From: Rhypophila decipiens
Lineage: Eukaryota; Ascomycota; Sordariomycetes; Sordariales; Naviculisporaceae
Length of the DNA: 64,000 bases
Assembly: GCA_033297075.1 (NCBI GenBank)
Contig: MU858201.1
Location: forward strand, 28,232 to 92,231
Reading direction: 5' to 3'
Part shown: positions 12,815 to 25,003 of the stretch, one piece after another
How the letters are laid out: each line of letters starts with the position of its first letter
Numbering within the stretch: position 1 is the stretch's first letter
Program-made: the position numbers and the translations under genes
The notes under the pieces: model-generated
Seen by the model: only the letters and a program-made list of their open reading frames with translations
Databases searched by the model: none
What the model was told of the DNA's origin: nothing

Positions 12815-14213
12815 TTACTCCAGAACTGGGAGTTGGACTTCGACCTCGCCCAGCGGTTGCTTGTCCAAAGCATCAAAAGCCCTATATATTAGACTTCCTT
12901 GATAACTTCCCATAGTCTCCTCAATCACGTAATGGAATCGAATCCCTTTCTCGTTGTCTGGTGTACTCTTACGGTATTTCTGGAACATGAGACTTGGAAT
13001 GTACACCGAAAGCTCACCGATATGCGACACGAGCTTTGTAGCAGAGTCTCCTCCTGTGAGACGGGCATTCGTGAGATCTCGTGCTAATGCACTTTTGTAA
13101 AAGCGTCTGGGCGCCTCGGCGGCGGTGGTAGTGACAATATCAACCCTAAAGCTCCGTTCATTATGTTTCAAACTGATGCAAAAGCTACCTGACCTTTTGG
13201 AGTCCTCATCGATGATGTCTCCCTATTTGGCCTCACCATCAGCGTGTGCACATAATGTGAACGGACGAAGGGCAGAAAGTGACCTACTTTATGCGAAAAC
13301 CAGTAGATGCAGTTCTGGGTGTATGGTCTTTTCTGAAAAGGCCAAGGATACATGTACACATCTTCTTGATAGTGTGCATTATGCTTGTAGCGCAAACCGC
13401 AGAGGATTCCAGTGTGGAAGCGGCTATGGCGTCTCTCGATATAGAGCTCCTCGGGCCTCTGGACCTCCTCGAGCCGCGGCAAGACTGCAACATGGGAGCT
13501 CGGACAGCTTTTAAAGAATATAAAGTTAGTAAATGCTCGAAAATCTTCCGTCGACGGGAAATATCCTCAAACTCGCCTGTCAGGAGGTAAGGAGAAGGGT
13601 CAACTTGACCTTTCACTTACATCTTTCTAACCGTAGTTCTTGGCGCAAGTTCACCATGAGCAATTGCTTCGAAAAGGGCACAAAAGGCCGCAGTGTCCGC
13701 CTCTGTCACAAAGTGTGTGCGATAAAATTTGACATCTTTGGCAGCCGTCTCGATAATCTTCTGAAAAAAAATAACAGCGTGGCTGCTCCACCTGGAGGGC
13801 CTCACGAGCCACCACTCGACTGGGGTGATGTCAAGAATTCCCTTCACACTGTTTTCATGGAACGTGTGTGCCAAGAAATCGACCGTAAACTTTAGAACTT
13901 CCGTCATGTAGTCGGTCACAATCCTGAAGAGGCAATCGTGTAGAGCCCTGATGAGCCTTGGATTGTCGTGTATGGTTGGCGCGGTGAGCTTATCCAGGGT
14001 TTTCACCCAGGCACCATTCGCAAGTGGCCGGCAGTCAACATGACCAATATACACTCGAGTCTCCCTCGAAAGCATACTTGATGCCTACACGGCCGTTGGG
14101 GCTGATCTTAGCATTTGTGCGATTATGTACAAACAGAACAATCCAAACTTACCTGTATGGGTGGTGCCAAAATCCAAGCGGACTATAAGCTTGCGCCTTC
14201 CCTGTCCGTACAT
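12815..14213 (-). pseudogene. decayed Hsp70-like ATPase
   Basis: The 5' end at 14213 reads MYGQGRRKLIVRLDFGTTHT and splices into GIKYAFEGDSSVYWSC, the phosphate-1 region of actin/Hsp70-type ATPases, then meets a stop. Another frame (13617-14075) carries blocks usual for fungal Hsp70-like proteins: IVTDYMTEVLKFTVDFL, ITPVEWWLVRPSRWSSHA and FVTEADTAAFCALFEAI. The middle, where the DCGGGT motif should be, is not readable. The last part (12815-13171) has GELSVYIPSLMFQKY and a beta-rich tail ending at a stop. The region between the phosphate-1 motif and the VTDYM helix is also shorter than usual. These changes show a pseudogene. Fungal Hsp70-like proteins of this kind are often neighbours of NLR and HET genes, which fits the context. 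Confidence 0.65.
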
Positions 14214-16014
14214 GATTATGTGGTTGATAAAGACTGAATAGAATAGAACAGTATATACGAAGCTAAACCTTTGTCGTTCTGGGACTTGTCCTGGTTCTCT
14301 AACTTCTCTTTATATTGAGAAAGTTCGTGTGGACTTTATAATTTGGTACTTTCCTGGACAAATGTATTGGGCTTACTTCAAGGCTTTAAACGTTGTGGTT
14401 GCTTCAATGTGCAGCCATGGTGATTCAAGAACATAGAGCATTGTTGAGAACTGAACCTTGTTGGAAATTCCTAGTTATGGCCGTCTCAATAATTAATTAC
14501 CGGCTGACTCGGTATTACTCGGCTCTGCGAACGTTTTCGACTTCCTTCCAGCTCTTGAGGCGACCTTTTGACAGTACTCGATGGTCCTGACAAAATTCTG
14601 CCCGGGACCACCTTAAGGATGAACAAGCACAACACGTGGGTGTGAAGCAGTACCCAATCCTTAGGCGTCATTCCACCGCGTATCTTTGTTCCTGCTGCGG
14701 TGAAACCACACCTCGGGAGCGGGGCGAGTGTCGTGAAACTTTTCGCTCCCTTATTGTTCATTTCTTCCTTTTCTGAGGAATAATTTCTCCGCTCCTTTTT
14801 GGTACTCAAAAAGAGCACATTCGTTGATACCTGACTTTTCAATCTATTCTTATCATCACCTTTGACGTGGCCAAAGGACCTTGTGAGAAGTAGAGACAAA
14901 ACATAGGGTTGTGAGGCTTTGATGCAGGTAATCGTTGGCAGGCATATTTGTGCACAACATCAGGGCAGCATGAACGGTGTTACCCAAAAAAGGTACACGC
15001 CAATTATTTTTCCATTGCCCCTGATTCCGCAAAATGCCGCCCATCACAGCAACGGTTCACAGACCAACCGATCCAGACCATCCGCCCTGCACAGGCACCG
15101 AGGTTCACCACTGCAGCCAAAGAGTCTCAAAAGCAACAGCTAATCAGCAACCCAGCAAGGTGTTCGTAAACGGGCACATCAAAACAGGTTCTTCAACGTT
15201 TGCGGCGAGAGGCCCGAATCATATCGTTGTAGTTTATTACGAAGCAGGAGAACGGGGCTGAGTAAGTCTGGGGCTCACGCAGTATTGGACCTAATCGAGG
15301 GATGTATTCATGTGTGGCAGTGCATCTGTAAAAGGCTTGTTACGTTAGTTTGGCATCTCAAGCCTCCTTGGAATCTCTTGTTCAAAAATATCGCCACCCC
15401 CTTTTTGGTATAAACAACCATCTTAGGGTTAGGGTCTCGTGGTTGGCCCACTTCCCGTGTCAAAGATTTTTGAGTAAAACACATTGTTCCATTGTATTTA
15501 ACGTTAGGGGTTGAACATTTGTAGTCGTACTCTAATTAGTGCTTCGGATAGCTTCAATTGAACATTACCTTTCTGTGACCCTCTTATTAACCGTGAAAAG
15601 CGCCAAAAATATGTTCAAAGCCTCTTATATAATGCCTGTTTTACGCCTGGCCAAATCCGAGCCGACTCTCGGAGGGTGCGGGCCGGCCATGGCCGGGATG
15701 ACCTCGGGATTGCGGCGTTATTACCGAGAAGGAAGCCGATGGTGCATCCACTCCAAGCTTTTGGCGAAAAAACATATAATAGTGGGCCGCATGTTTGTAA
15801 ATTGTGCCTTGCTTCACAGATGGCGAAGACTCGGCTTCTATTTTGCCCGAGTGAGCTGTGAGACGTAAGTACATAAGATTCATCAATTCATGTCTACCCA
15901 TTTATCCTGTCCCATTCTCAAACTCTATCCGAGTATGCTAGATGCGTTTTAACATGACCCAAAATAAAAAAAAGCAAAGTCATGACTGTGCCTGTCGATA
16001 CAAGTACATGTGCC
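14214..16014. other. gene-poor spacer with telomere-like motif
   Basis: No convincing gene. It contains TTAGGGTTAGGGT at 15423-15435 (listed separately). Short reading frames here lack any family resemblance that I can see. Confidence 0.4.
15423..15435 (+). repeat. interstitial TTAGGG motif
   Basis: Two TTAGGG units plus a T, seen directly. TTAGGG is the telomere repeat of most filamentous ascomycetes. Short internal copies can be binding sites for telomere-repeat factors or scars of break repair; which applies here is unknown. Confidence 0.6.
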
Positions 16015-18330
16015 TCAAAACCAATTCTTGGGCTTCAAAGCATTAGCCAGCGTCTGCCTCCGTCTGTGACCTTTCTGCCAGCCGTGATGTCCATGTTCGT
16101 GTTCACTGTCATCGTCATCATCATCATCATCCTCCAGAAAGCCTTCCCAATCTTGACTCAGATTGGAGTTGCTGGGCTTGTGTCTCTTCTGCTTGATCTT
16201 TGCGTTTTGGTCGTTCTGGTGTTCGTCTTGATACAAATCAAGTATCTCATCCGTCGAGATGGGCGTGTTGATCTTGTCGCCTGGCGGAATGTGTAGCGTG
16301 TTATGATGCTGGTTGAGTGAAAAGACGGGCGGACGGCCTTGCCTTCTGTTCTCTTCCGGAATTGTGGCGTAGTGCTGTTCTCCAAGTCTAGCATGATGAT
16401 GACGAGGTTCGTGAGTGTGAGCCATACCCGGTACATGTGTTCCGGGGAGTGCATGTGTCAGGCTCAGAGCCATATTCGTCGCCAACTTGAGGCCCGCATC
16501 CATGCCCACATCCGTGGCTTTGCTTTGACTGAAATTCATCATCATGGGGTTGCTTGAAATTGGCCTCAGGCCTTCGGAGCGACTACGTAAATGGCCGTAT
16601 CCATTTTCTGGCGGGGGCCGTAATGCCGCCGAGGAAGATGACGCCCTGAGGACCCGAGGTGGGCGTAATTCAGTGGAGGACGCCGATGACCTAAGGATCT
16701 TCGGTGGAGGACATGTCTGTGGCGTGTGTGAGATTTGCGGGAACAGTGAATACCTCGGAGGAGAATGACGTGTCTGAGGCGTTGGTGTTTTGGGCGTAGT
16801 GGGAGTACGAGGCGTGCCGCTGCTACTCCTGCTTCTTCTGCTGCTTGTAGAAGACGCTGTTGATGAAGATGAAGACTCTGATGGCACGTGGAAGAAGGAG
16901 GACTCGTGGGCTGCCATCATGACGGCGGCCTCTTCAGGACTCATCGGCACGATCCGGGCTAGACTGTCGCTCTCGACGTGAGGTCCAATGGCGACACTAT
17001 CGGTCGAGTAGCATGACGAGGAAGTGGCAACGGAATCTGACCGCTCTCGTTCTTTCATCGGCGACTCGGGAAGTATGGCAATTTTTGGTATCGGAGAGGG
17101 TTCAGGGGTCGGCATCAGCAGGAAGGAGGAGGATGGTTCAGGGAGCATATATGTGGTGCTTTCACCGGTTCGATTCCATGTTTGACTTTTTGAGGAGTGC
17201 AGTTGTCTTGTATTGTATGGGGGGCTGAAAATGCCGCCGGAGAGTTCGCCCGACCGGGTACGTCGATGGGTTTGATGGCTGTTTCGGACTTGCAGGCGAG
17301 CCCTGTTGGGTGCTTTGTCTCTGTTCATGGCTGGATAACGCCCTTGTCGTGATTGTGGTCTTCCTCGCTCTTGGACGTCACTAAAGCACTTTGGAGTTGT
17401 GGGCAAAGGCGGCAGTGGCCTAGATTCCCAATTGGCCCTAGATGGGACCGGTGGCGGAGGTGATGTCGGTACAGGTATTTTGGATTCTCTGGATGAGCAA
17501 CTCTTGCTCCGGGTTCTCGTCAACAATGATGGTGATGGTGACCTCGACTGTGGGGGCGTTGGCAACGTCGGTGCTCGAGTTCTGCTGGGCGTTGGCAGGA
17601 TCTTCTCCCGGCGAGGTGATGATGTGATGTCGTTCCTGGAGGAGATTCCAGACTTTCCAATCCAAGGAATCGGTCTTCTTCTCGGTCCATTTCCCGTTCC
17701 CATGCAGCAGCCCTCCTCGCTGATTCCTCGCCTGCCTGCCATGTCCCGGTGCCAGGCCAGAGACCAATGCCATGGTCCGGACTCGGCCACAATTTTCCCA
17801 TCCCAGGTCCCCAGATATACGTTGAACGGACTGATGACCCAATTGCTTTCGTAAAACCTTTCTGAGCAGCTTTTGCATCGAAGTCCTCTGGGCTCCAGCA
17901 AGGCATTGCCGGCCTCATCATCTTGGGCCTGGAATATGTTGATATCATCGCAGAGGCGGCATCTCCAGTACTTGGGCGTCTGGTCCTGATCGCCCGTCAC
18001 CTTGAACTCAACTGTGGCAATCTCGCGCGAGCCAGTGACTGAGATGATTTTGCAGTCTGTACATGGGGCTCGAAAGGAGTGGCTACACCCCATGCACTCA
18101 GCTGGAATTCGGAACAGATGATACTTGTCGCCACATCTGCAGCACTTCCTCAGAGCCGGAATTCCTCCCTTCTCTAACTCAGTGAAGTGTTTGACCGGCT
18201 TTGCCAAAGGAATAGGGAACTCCACGGCAGCAAAGGGGATGGCCGGCGCCGGCTCGATCTTGACGTTCTGGTAGTGGCCGCATGGCCATGTGTACTCGAC
18301 GCGGTCGGAGGAGCGAGTTGGTGTCATCAC
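16015..18330 (-). CDS. Cys-rich, Ser/Pro-rich protein of unknown function
   Basis: A single uninterrupted frame of 771 residues starting MMTPTRSSDRVEYTWPCGH; the second Met is an equally good start. The first about 170 residues contain paired cysteines of a zinc-ribbon kind: KCCRCGDKYH, CMGCSHSFRAPCTDC, WRCRLCDD and CKSCSERFYESNW. The rest is low complexity, rich in Ser, Pro and Arg, with many SP/TP sites, so it is probably disordered and phosphorylated. Near the C-terminus there is an acidic Asp run followed by a His/Arg-rich stretch. There is no signal peptide or membrane segment, so it is probably nuclear or cytosolic. I do not recognise a named family. The absence of breaks over 2.3 kb in a GC-balanced frame supports a real gene. 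Confidence 0.75.
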   Translation of the reverse strand: MMTPTRSSDRVEYTWPCGHYQNVKIEPAPAIPFAAVEFPIPLAKPVKHFTELEKGGIPALRKCCRCGDKYHLFRIPAECMGCSHSFRAPCTDCKIISVTGSREIATVEFKVTGDQDQTPKYWRCRLCDDINIFQAQDDEAGNALLEPRGLRCKSCSERFYESNWVISPFNVYLGTWDGKIVAESGPWHWSLAWHRDMAGRRGISEEGCCMGTGNGPRRRPIPWIGKSGISSRNDITSSPRREKILPTPSRTRAPTLPTPPQSRSPSPSLLTRTRSKSCSSRESKIPVPTSPPPPVPSRANWESRPLPPLPTTPKCFSDVQERGRPQSRQGRYPAMNRDKAPNRARLQVRNSHQTHRRTRSGELSGGIFSPPYNTRQLHSSKSQTWNRTGESTTYMLPEPSSSFLLMPTPEPSPIPKIAILPESPMKERERSDSVATSSSCYSTDSVAIGPHVESDSLARIVPMSPEEAAVMMAAHESSFFHVPSESSSSSTASSTSSRRSRSSSGTPRTPTTPKTPTPQTRHSPPRYSLFPQISHTPQTCPPPKILRSSASSTELRPPRVLRASSSSAALRPPPENGYGHLRSRSEGLRPISSNPMMMNFSQSKATDVGMDAGLKLATNMALSLTHALPGTHVPGMAHTHEPRHHHARLGEQHYATIPEENRRQGRPPVFSLNQHHNTLHIPPGDKINTPISTDEILDLYQDEHQNDQNAKIKQKRHKPSNSNLSQDWEGFLEDDDDDDDDSEHEHGHHGWQKGHRRRQTLANALKPKNWF

Positions 18331-19598
18331 TTACGATCGGTTAACAACATTAATTATTTGATGATGTGGTTCTAAATGCTTTTGAAAGAGCAAGAAAAGT
18401 TTGTTTCAACAGACAGGTCAGAAGTGTAGGAGGCAGTCTTCGGACCATCTGGGACGACATGGTCTCGTTTTATCGTTATTTTAAAAACTTACCGATCCCG
18501 TCAGCGCATCAAAAAAGGCCACTTTACTGTTGAAACGTTGAATTTGGTCGCGAGATGGGGCTGTAAGACTGCGCCGCCGATGAGGATTATTTTGGCCACG
18601 TTTTTTGACATCGCCGCAACGAGCCCCTGAGTGCATGAAGATCAGGGGTCTCATAGCCAACCCTAACCCTCGCTTATGCTGATGGCACCATGGGGATCCT
18701 CAAATGGCATCTTGGCGAGCTCGCTCGGCCGAAACGTAGCGTCATATGTTGTAAAAGGATCACTCACAACGTGACCGGGGTAACGCCACACCAGGCCAAC
18801 GAAAAGCAGCCAGAGAAGAGGGAGAGAAAAGCGCACCCAAGAATGATGGTGGAGTGATGGTCCTAATGGGCGGGACCGCGGATCGATTCCTTCCAGAAAG
18901 GGGCCCACGATCTGCACGTGGGTGACTGATAGCCTTCAAGCTAACCCCTGTAAATATCCCGCTAATATCCGTGGTGCTGGGAATTGGGCCAACTCTCGGC
19001 TCCTTTGTTAAGCACAATAAAAGTCCGACGGTCTCCCATCAATTGACACATCAATTAAAAAAAATACGATATAATGCACTGCAAATGCTGTGTAAGGGCT
19101 TACACAAGCGATTGATGGGCGAGTTTCCCCGCACTTTGTAAACAATACCAAGCAGTTGTCCGCTGTTCTCAGTGGATGAGGGACGTTCACAAGCAAGTCC
19201 CAAGCCTTGGATTAGTCATGTCCATGAGGGGCACCCCACTGCAGCCTTTGTCAGGAGCCTGCAGGAGTCCACCGCCCATGACATCATGCTCGACAGAGCC
19301 ATACAGAGCACAGCACGCAAAGCAACTTGCTGACGTTGTTGACTCTTGTCCGGCGGGAGAAGAGGGGTGATCATGTTCGCTCGGCGCAACCGGATGTCGG
19401 TCGGTCCTGAACAATGATCATACCACTGACCCAAAGCTTTAAACTTAAGACCTCGAAATCCCCTTCCTTCAACCGCTTGACAATACGCAACTAAAACAGA
19501 TCAATCGTTTATCTGGCTCCTGTTGTTGATTATCATTCGCCTGACGCATCACGCCAAACAACTACCCCTTTTAACAGTCGGCTTTACAAAACTTCAAA
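18331..19598. other. divergent promoter region
   Basis: Lies between the start of the Cys-rich gene (minus) and the mannitol dehydrogenase gene (plus), so it should hold both promoters. It contains the telomere-like AACCCTAACCCT at 18659-18670. No coding sequence recognised. Confidence 0.5.
18659..18670 (-). repeat. interstitial TTAGGG motif (reverse)
   Basis: AACCCTAACCCT, two telomere-type units on the minus strand, inside the divergent promoter region. Seen directly; function unknown. Confidence 0.55.
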
Positions 19599-20468
<870 letters not shown>

Positions 20469-20978
20469 ATGGGGCTCCCATTGAAGCGACAGGATAGAAA
20501 GGCTGGGGTCCCCTAGGGTTAGGGTTATGCCTTCACGGGCAGGAACAGTGTTGATGCATGTAATTGCATCTTTAATTGGATAGCCCGTCTTCATTCCGGA
20601 TCCGGTAACCTCAAATGGCCGGCCTTTGATGCAGCTCGGGGTCAAGAAACGAACTGGCGAGGTGTTGAAAGGAAACAAAGCAGACAAAGAATGGCATGGT
20701 CTACAGCCCGAAAGCAGTCCAAAGGATCAAGACGTGACTGACAAAACAAATGAAAGAATGTGCCAGTGCCAAAAAGGACCAGCCTGACAATTGATGAAAG
20801 CTCAACGCGCAGAAGAATGCTCCTTTGACCTCTTTGTCGGTACATAATAGAGATTCACTTGCCTCCCGCTTCCCCGTAGTAGCGATTTAATCAAGAACAA
20901 TATCCAGGACCAACGGGTAGCTAAAGACTGGTATCGCAAGACACAAGTTAATCAGAAACCATTTCAGCTCCGTAAACA
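20469..20978. other. spacer with telomere-like motif
   Basis: Contains TAGGGTTAGGGTTA at 20514-20527, immediately 3' of the dehydrogenase gene, and the promoter of the following plus-strand gene. No gene recognised. Confidence 0.5.
20514..20527 (+). repeat. interstitial TTAGGG motif
   Basis: Just over two telomere-type units, about 45 bp after the mannitol dehydrogenase stop codon. Seen directly; function unknown. Confidence 0.55.
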
Positions 20979-23063
20979 ATGCCTTTCCAACATGAAGGAC
21001 CCCCGCTGGACAGAGGCCCCAGCGAATATGTGGGCCAGACAGCGAGAGCAACCACGGCGGCGATCATGGCATACCCGGGGAAATATTTGCCAGCTTTCTA
21101 CAACAACAAGCGAGCATGGCAGATACTAGGCTACGGCAAAGCTACCACCAACAACCCCAAGCCCGATTTCGACACCTTTACACTTGACGTGCGAGCGTTC
21201 TGGGCCCATCACGTACGCTATGACAAGACTCGGCTTGGGCGCAGGGTGAGGGCGTTAATACTGGATGCTTTGCGCGCGCTGGGAATCCGCAGTCTCTGGT
21301 GGACGAGCTCGATGAAATCGCTCAACATCAGCGGCCACGACGGTACGTTTGACGAAGAGGCTGTCAGGCCCGGGAAAGGGAACTACGGAGAATCCAACTC
21401 TTGGGCTTGGCAGAAAAAGGAGGAGCCGCCCACATGCTATCAGCAAGAGCACCACAGCGCAGGCGAGTTCGAAATAAAGCAATGGCAAAAGTACCACCGC
21501 TACCAGGGCTTCTACGTGGCCGACAGGAATCCCGACGACCTGGCCAACGTGGACGGAAGCCCCAAATACGAGGCCCGGTACTTCCGGGCCATCGCCATGC
21601 CTGAAGGGCCCGACTCGCTCTTGTACGCGCTGTCGTACCACACAGGCGGGAAAAGGGACAGCGATCCCGCCATCGAGGGCCCTTACTTCGGCTCCCCCTA
21701 CGTCACCAAGATGCGCATCTGGACATATTTTGTCCAGACCCTCAAGGACCATCACGAGGCGCGGTGGAAAGACTACCACATCCTCAATACCTTTTCGGTG
21801 AGGCGGGTCGAGGGGCACGGCGAGTGCAGCCTCCTCCGCTCGCTGTACGCCGGCCGGGACCAAGGCCGACCGGCCTACTCGGCCTGGCCGTCGGGCATAA
21901 ACCACGACGCCATCTTCCACGTCGTGGCCGACTACTTTGGCACACAGGTCATCGTCTTTGCCATCGACGCCCGCCTGCCCGTGGAAGACCCCGTAACCCA
22001 CGAGGAGATCGATTACGATTCCGACACCGAGTTCACCATCGGCCAGCGGCCCCATATCCTGCCCTACCGCAGCCAAGGCAACCGGGGCTATCAATACCGC
22101 GCCTACGGACACATGCGCCCGGGACAGTACAAACAAATCCTCCTCGCCACCTCGGACTGGAAACACTTTGACGCAGTGGACTGGGACCAGCCCTGCCACT
22201 GGAAAGCGTCCTACTTCCCCGCCAACTGGCCCGACCAGCTAATGGACAAGAAACTCCCCCGTCTGACCGGCCCCCAACCCGCACAATTCCCCGACCTCAC
22301 AGCACAGGAACGCATGACCTTCGAGCGACCATTCCAAGTCGAGCCCGGAAAAATCCGCAAGATTCCAGCCCCCTGGTGGCGCCTCCGCCACCAGGAGAAT
22401 CCGAACAGACAACCACCTTACTGGGTGACAGACGAAGAAGACCGTCTGCCCTGCCAACAAGCGCGGTACAACCGTATCGAGAGGCACCATCTCCCGCGGG
22501 ACGCGGACGGAAATGCCAGAACGGTGATAGAGAATCCCATCGACCTCGTCGAGCAAGAATATGTCTCTGGGCCGATGCCCTACGCCCTCGGAGCGAGGAA
22601 CATAACCAACGCGGACACCCTCGTCGAAGACGAGATCGTCCGGCACTTTATCGCACACCACGACATTCCAGGCTGGAGCTTTGTCTTGCCCGCCCCGGAC
22701 CTGGTAAACCTGTGGCTTGTGGCGCGTCAGGAATTGGAATGGGAGAGAGCGCCAAAAACGCCAAAGAGGCTCAAGCCCAGGGAAGCTACGCCGGAGCTGG
22801 GTCAGGACGATACCCCCGACGTGCCGATCACGCCCAAGACCCCGAGACATAAAATAGTACACGACCTGCCGGTGGACGCGACCCCGCCGGTTATTCCCAC
22901 GCCTCCGGGCACGGTGGCAAGGTGGGTCGTTAAACACCCCGAGTACAGGCAGCTCAATAATCGGGTTGATTGCAAGCCTCACCCGCAGAAGACGAGGTAT
23001 CAGCTCCGGTTTGGCCGGCCGCCGATGGAAGTGGTGGATGGGAAGGAGAAGGTGGATCATTAG
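20979..23063 (+). CDS. large protein of unknown function, faint OTU-like pattern
   Basis: A single exon of 694 residues starting MPFQHEGPPLDRG. There is no signal peptide or membrane segment. Three spaced elements recall OTU cysteine proteases: GPDSLLYALSYH at about residue 210, where OTU enzymes have a Cys before the Leu; HDAIFHVVADYFGTQVIVF near the middle; and KHFDAVDW at about residue 393, which resembles the catalytic-histidine end. If homologous, the Cys is replaced by Ser and the protein is a pseudo-enzyme. The C-terminal third is Pro-rich and charged. The frame ends at TAG (23061-23063), yet a protein-like in-frame extension of 25 codons (LNGENITLLGEAEIQFADVG onwards) runs to TAA at 23139-23141, suggesting a recent nonsense change or readthrough. 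Function not assigned. Confidence 0.65.
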   Translation: MPFQHEGPPLDRGPSEYVGQTARATTAAIMAYPGKYLPAFYNNKRAWQILGYGKATTNNPKPDFDTFTLDVRAFWAHHVRYDKTRLGRRVRALILDALRALGIRSLWWTSSMKSLNISGHDGTFDEEAVRPGKGNYGESNSWAWQKKEEPPTCYQQEHHSAGEFEIKQWQKYHRYQGFYVADRNPDDLANVDGSPKYEARYFRAIAMPEGPDSLLYALSYHTGGKRDSDPAIEGPYFGSPYVTKMRIWTYFVQTLKDHHEARWKDYHILNTFSVRRVEGHGECSLLRSLYAGRDQGRPAYSAWPSGINHDAIFHVVADYFGTQVIVFAIDARLPVEDPVTHEEIDYDSDTEFTIGQRPHILPYRSQGNRGYQYRAYGHMRPGQYKQILLATSDWKHFDAVDWDQPCHWKASYFPANWPDQLMDKKLPRLTGPQPAQFPDLTAQERMTFERPFQVEPGKIRKIPAPWWRLRHQENPNRQPPYWVTDEEDRLPCQQARYNRIERHHLPRDADGNARTVIENPIDLVEQEYVSGPMPYALGARNITNADTLVEDEIVRHFIAHHDIPGWSFVLPAPDLVNLWLVARQELEWERAPKTPKRLKPREATPELGQDDTPDVPITPKTPRHKIVHDLPVDATPPVIPTPPGTVARWVVKHPEYRQLNNRVDCKPHPQKTRYQLRFGRPPMEVVDGKEKVDH

Positions 23064-23141
23064 CTTAACGGGGAGAATATCACGCTTCTTGGGGAGGCTG
23101 AGATTCAGTTTGCGGATGTTGGGGATTTGAGGTGGAACTAA

Positions 23142-25003
23142 GTAGGGCCCAGGGGTTTCTTTGGGGTGTGCTTTTTTATATATTTCTGTGTTTCTGTTTC
23201 ATGTTCTTGTACTCCCCTTTCGGTTGCTGTACAAGGTATTTTGTGAAATTTGTTTTGTGGGTTTTAGGTATTAAAGACTCTTTTCTTGATTAATTCATCT
23301 TTTATTCGCGAGATATGTAGGATGTAGAAGTATTTATGGGTTCCATTTTGGCTTTCATGTCGTTGCAATATCTGTTTCTGCGTTCGTGGCTGCAGTTTCA
23401 CATTTTCCATGGATAATCACCCCATCACCCAGGTTCAATACATAAACATCTGCAAACGTGTCCATGTAGCTTCATGTCCAACCTTCCTGGGGGGGCGCGA
23501 GGTCTCTTGGCTGTGTGTCACAATTAGGGTCAAATCGATAACGGTGTTCTGGCCCTGGATAAGGCCAGGCCAGACTATCCTGTGTCGGCGGCAAATAGTT
23601 TGTTCGGTACTTTTGCAAGGGAAGGGACGCGGTATTGACAAACTGTCACTGGGAAAGGAGAGTCAGGTGGCTTAATAAAGAGAACACCGCAACGCATGCC
23701 AATCCCGATTGGTACGGAATCGGGAATTATGAGCGATGGTTCTCATCGACGGCCCCCATGTTCCACAGATTCGGTTTTCCAACCTCAGCCCAACGTATAT
23801 TTGTCCTTAATCTTAGGCTGATCGGATGGTTCTTGTACAGTTGGGTAGGACGAAACCACTCGCTCCTTGCCCAGACAACCACATCATGTAGAGAACAAAA
23901 GTTTTATTTCTCTGCCTATCTCGCCGAGAGATTATTGCGTCACTTGGCAAGACGTCAGGTCCGGAATTCGATACCGATCTGCAATATATTCGGAAGAAGC
24001 CGTCACCTTGCATATCAGCTGCTGTAACGCCTCAGAGGTACCTTACCTAACCCCCAAGATTCTGCAACAATTCGGAGTTATTTCCCACAATGATACGATG
24101 AGGAACCTTTGGAACTGTAGTACACAACGACCATTCAAACCGATGTTGCTTGATAAGACAATGCCTTTTCGTGGGCTATGTCGTGTTACTCTGACGAAGC
24201 AAGGAGTGAAGTGTTCGGATGGCTCCCAGATATGGCTTGGGACGCATATACCGAGCCTATAAACGTGAGGAAGTTTTATGAAAACATCAACAATTCCCCG
24301 CAAGACATTTCGATGGGACTGGATGCCATCTGCGAAACTAGCTCGGCTTTTTTAAGCATTTTGTTGCTGTTTTCTGCAAAGAGTGAGAATACGATGGTCT
24401 CTAAGCGAGCCAAAGACGTCAAGCTCGATCGAATCGGGCCTGCAAATGCCCCATGATAGGGCATCGTCGCCTAGCAGTGATGTATGCAGATCAACACTCA
24501 GCAACCTGCATCATGTACAATCAAGGCTCACATTCCTTGGCGCCCTATTGTCACATAACCTTGAGCCTGTGACCCTGGGCGAACGGGAAACGACCCCAAT
24601 ATTACGCAGCGGTGGCTGCTTACCTAGCACGCCCAATGTTGACTTTTGATATAAGCTCACATCTCTGTCGGTAAACGATTTCGTCGATTTGTCTAGACCG
24701 CCGTGGATTTGGAGGCCTTGGGGCTGAAGAGAATTCGGTTGCCTATCCGGATGGCCACCCGCCCACATCGTCGGGACTGCACGTCAGCAAGCGAATGTTG
24801 GGGGTTGAATTATGGTTGCGGATGAGAAACAAGCTTAATACTCACCGCTGATCATTCGTGGGGATATAAGGTTCAAGACATGGAACTCAATCTACCGAAC
24901 CGCAACTCGGAAACTGTCCTGACCAGACAGCTTCAGTGACGGATTGACCTGTCAGACTTCATCCGAACCGTACCCCCGAGTATTACAGTCCCACTCGCCC
25001 ACC
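23142..25003. other. gene-free stretch
   Basis: About 1.9 kb without a recognisable gene. Several short frames exist on both strands but show no family features. The right end should hold the promoter of the membrane protein gene. Confidence 0.4.

Noticed and set aside
3038..14213. RIP (C to T mutation) as the cause of the decayed gene block
   Set aside because: The breaks that can be located are mostly single-base length changes, and base composition is not strongly shifted to AT; RIP gives many C to T changes and TAG/TAA stops.
21255..22199. Long minus-strand frame of 314 codons
   Set aside because: It lies inside the plus-strand 694-residue gene, is rich in Val/Gly/Arg and shows no domain; it is a GC-driven shadow of the real frame.
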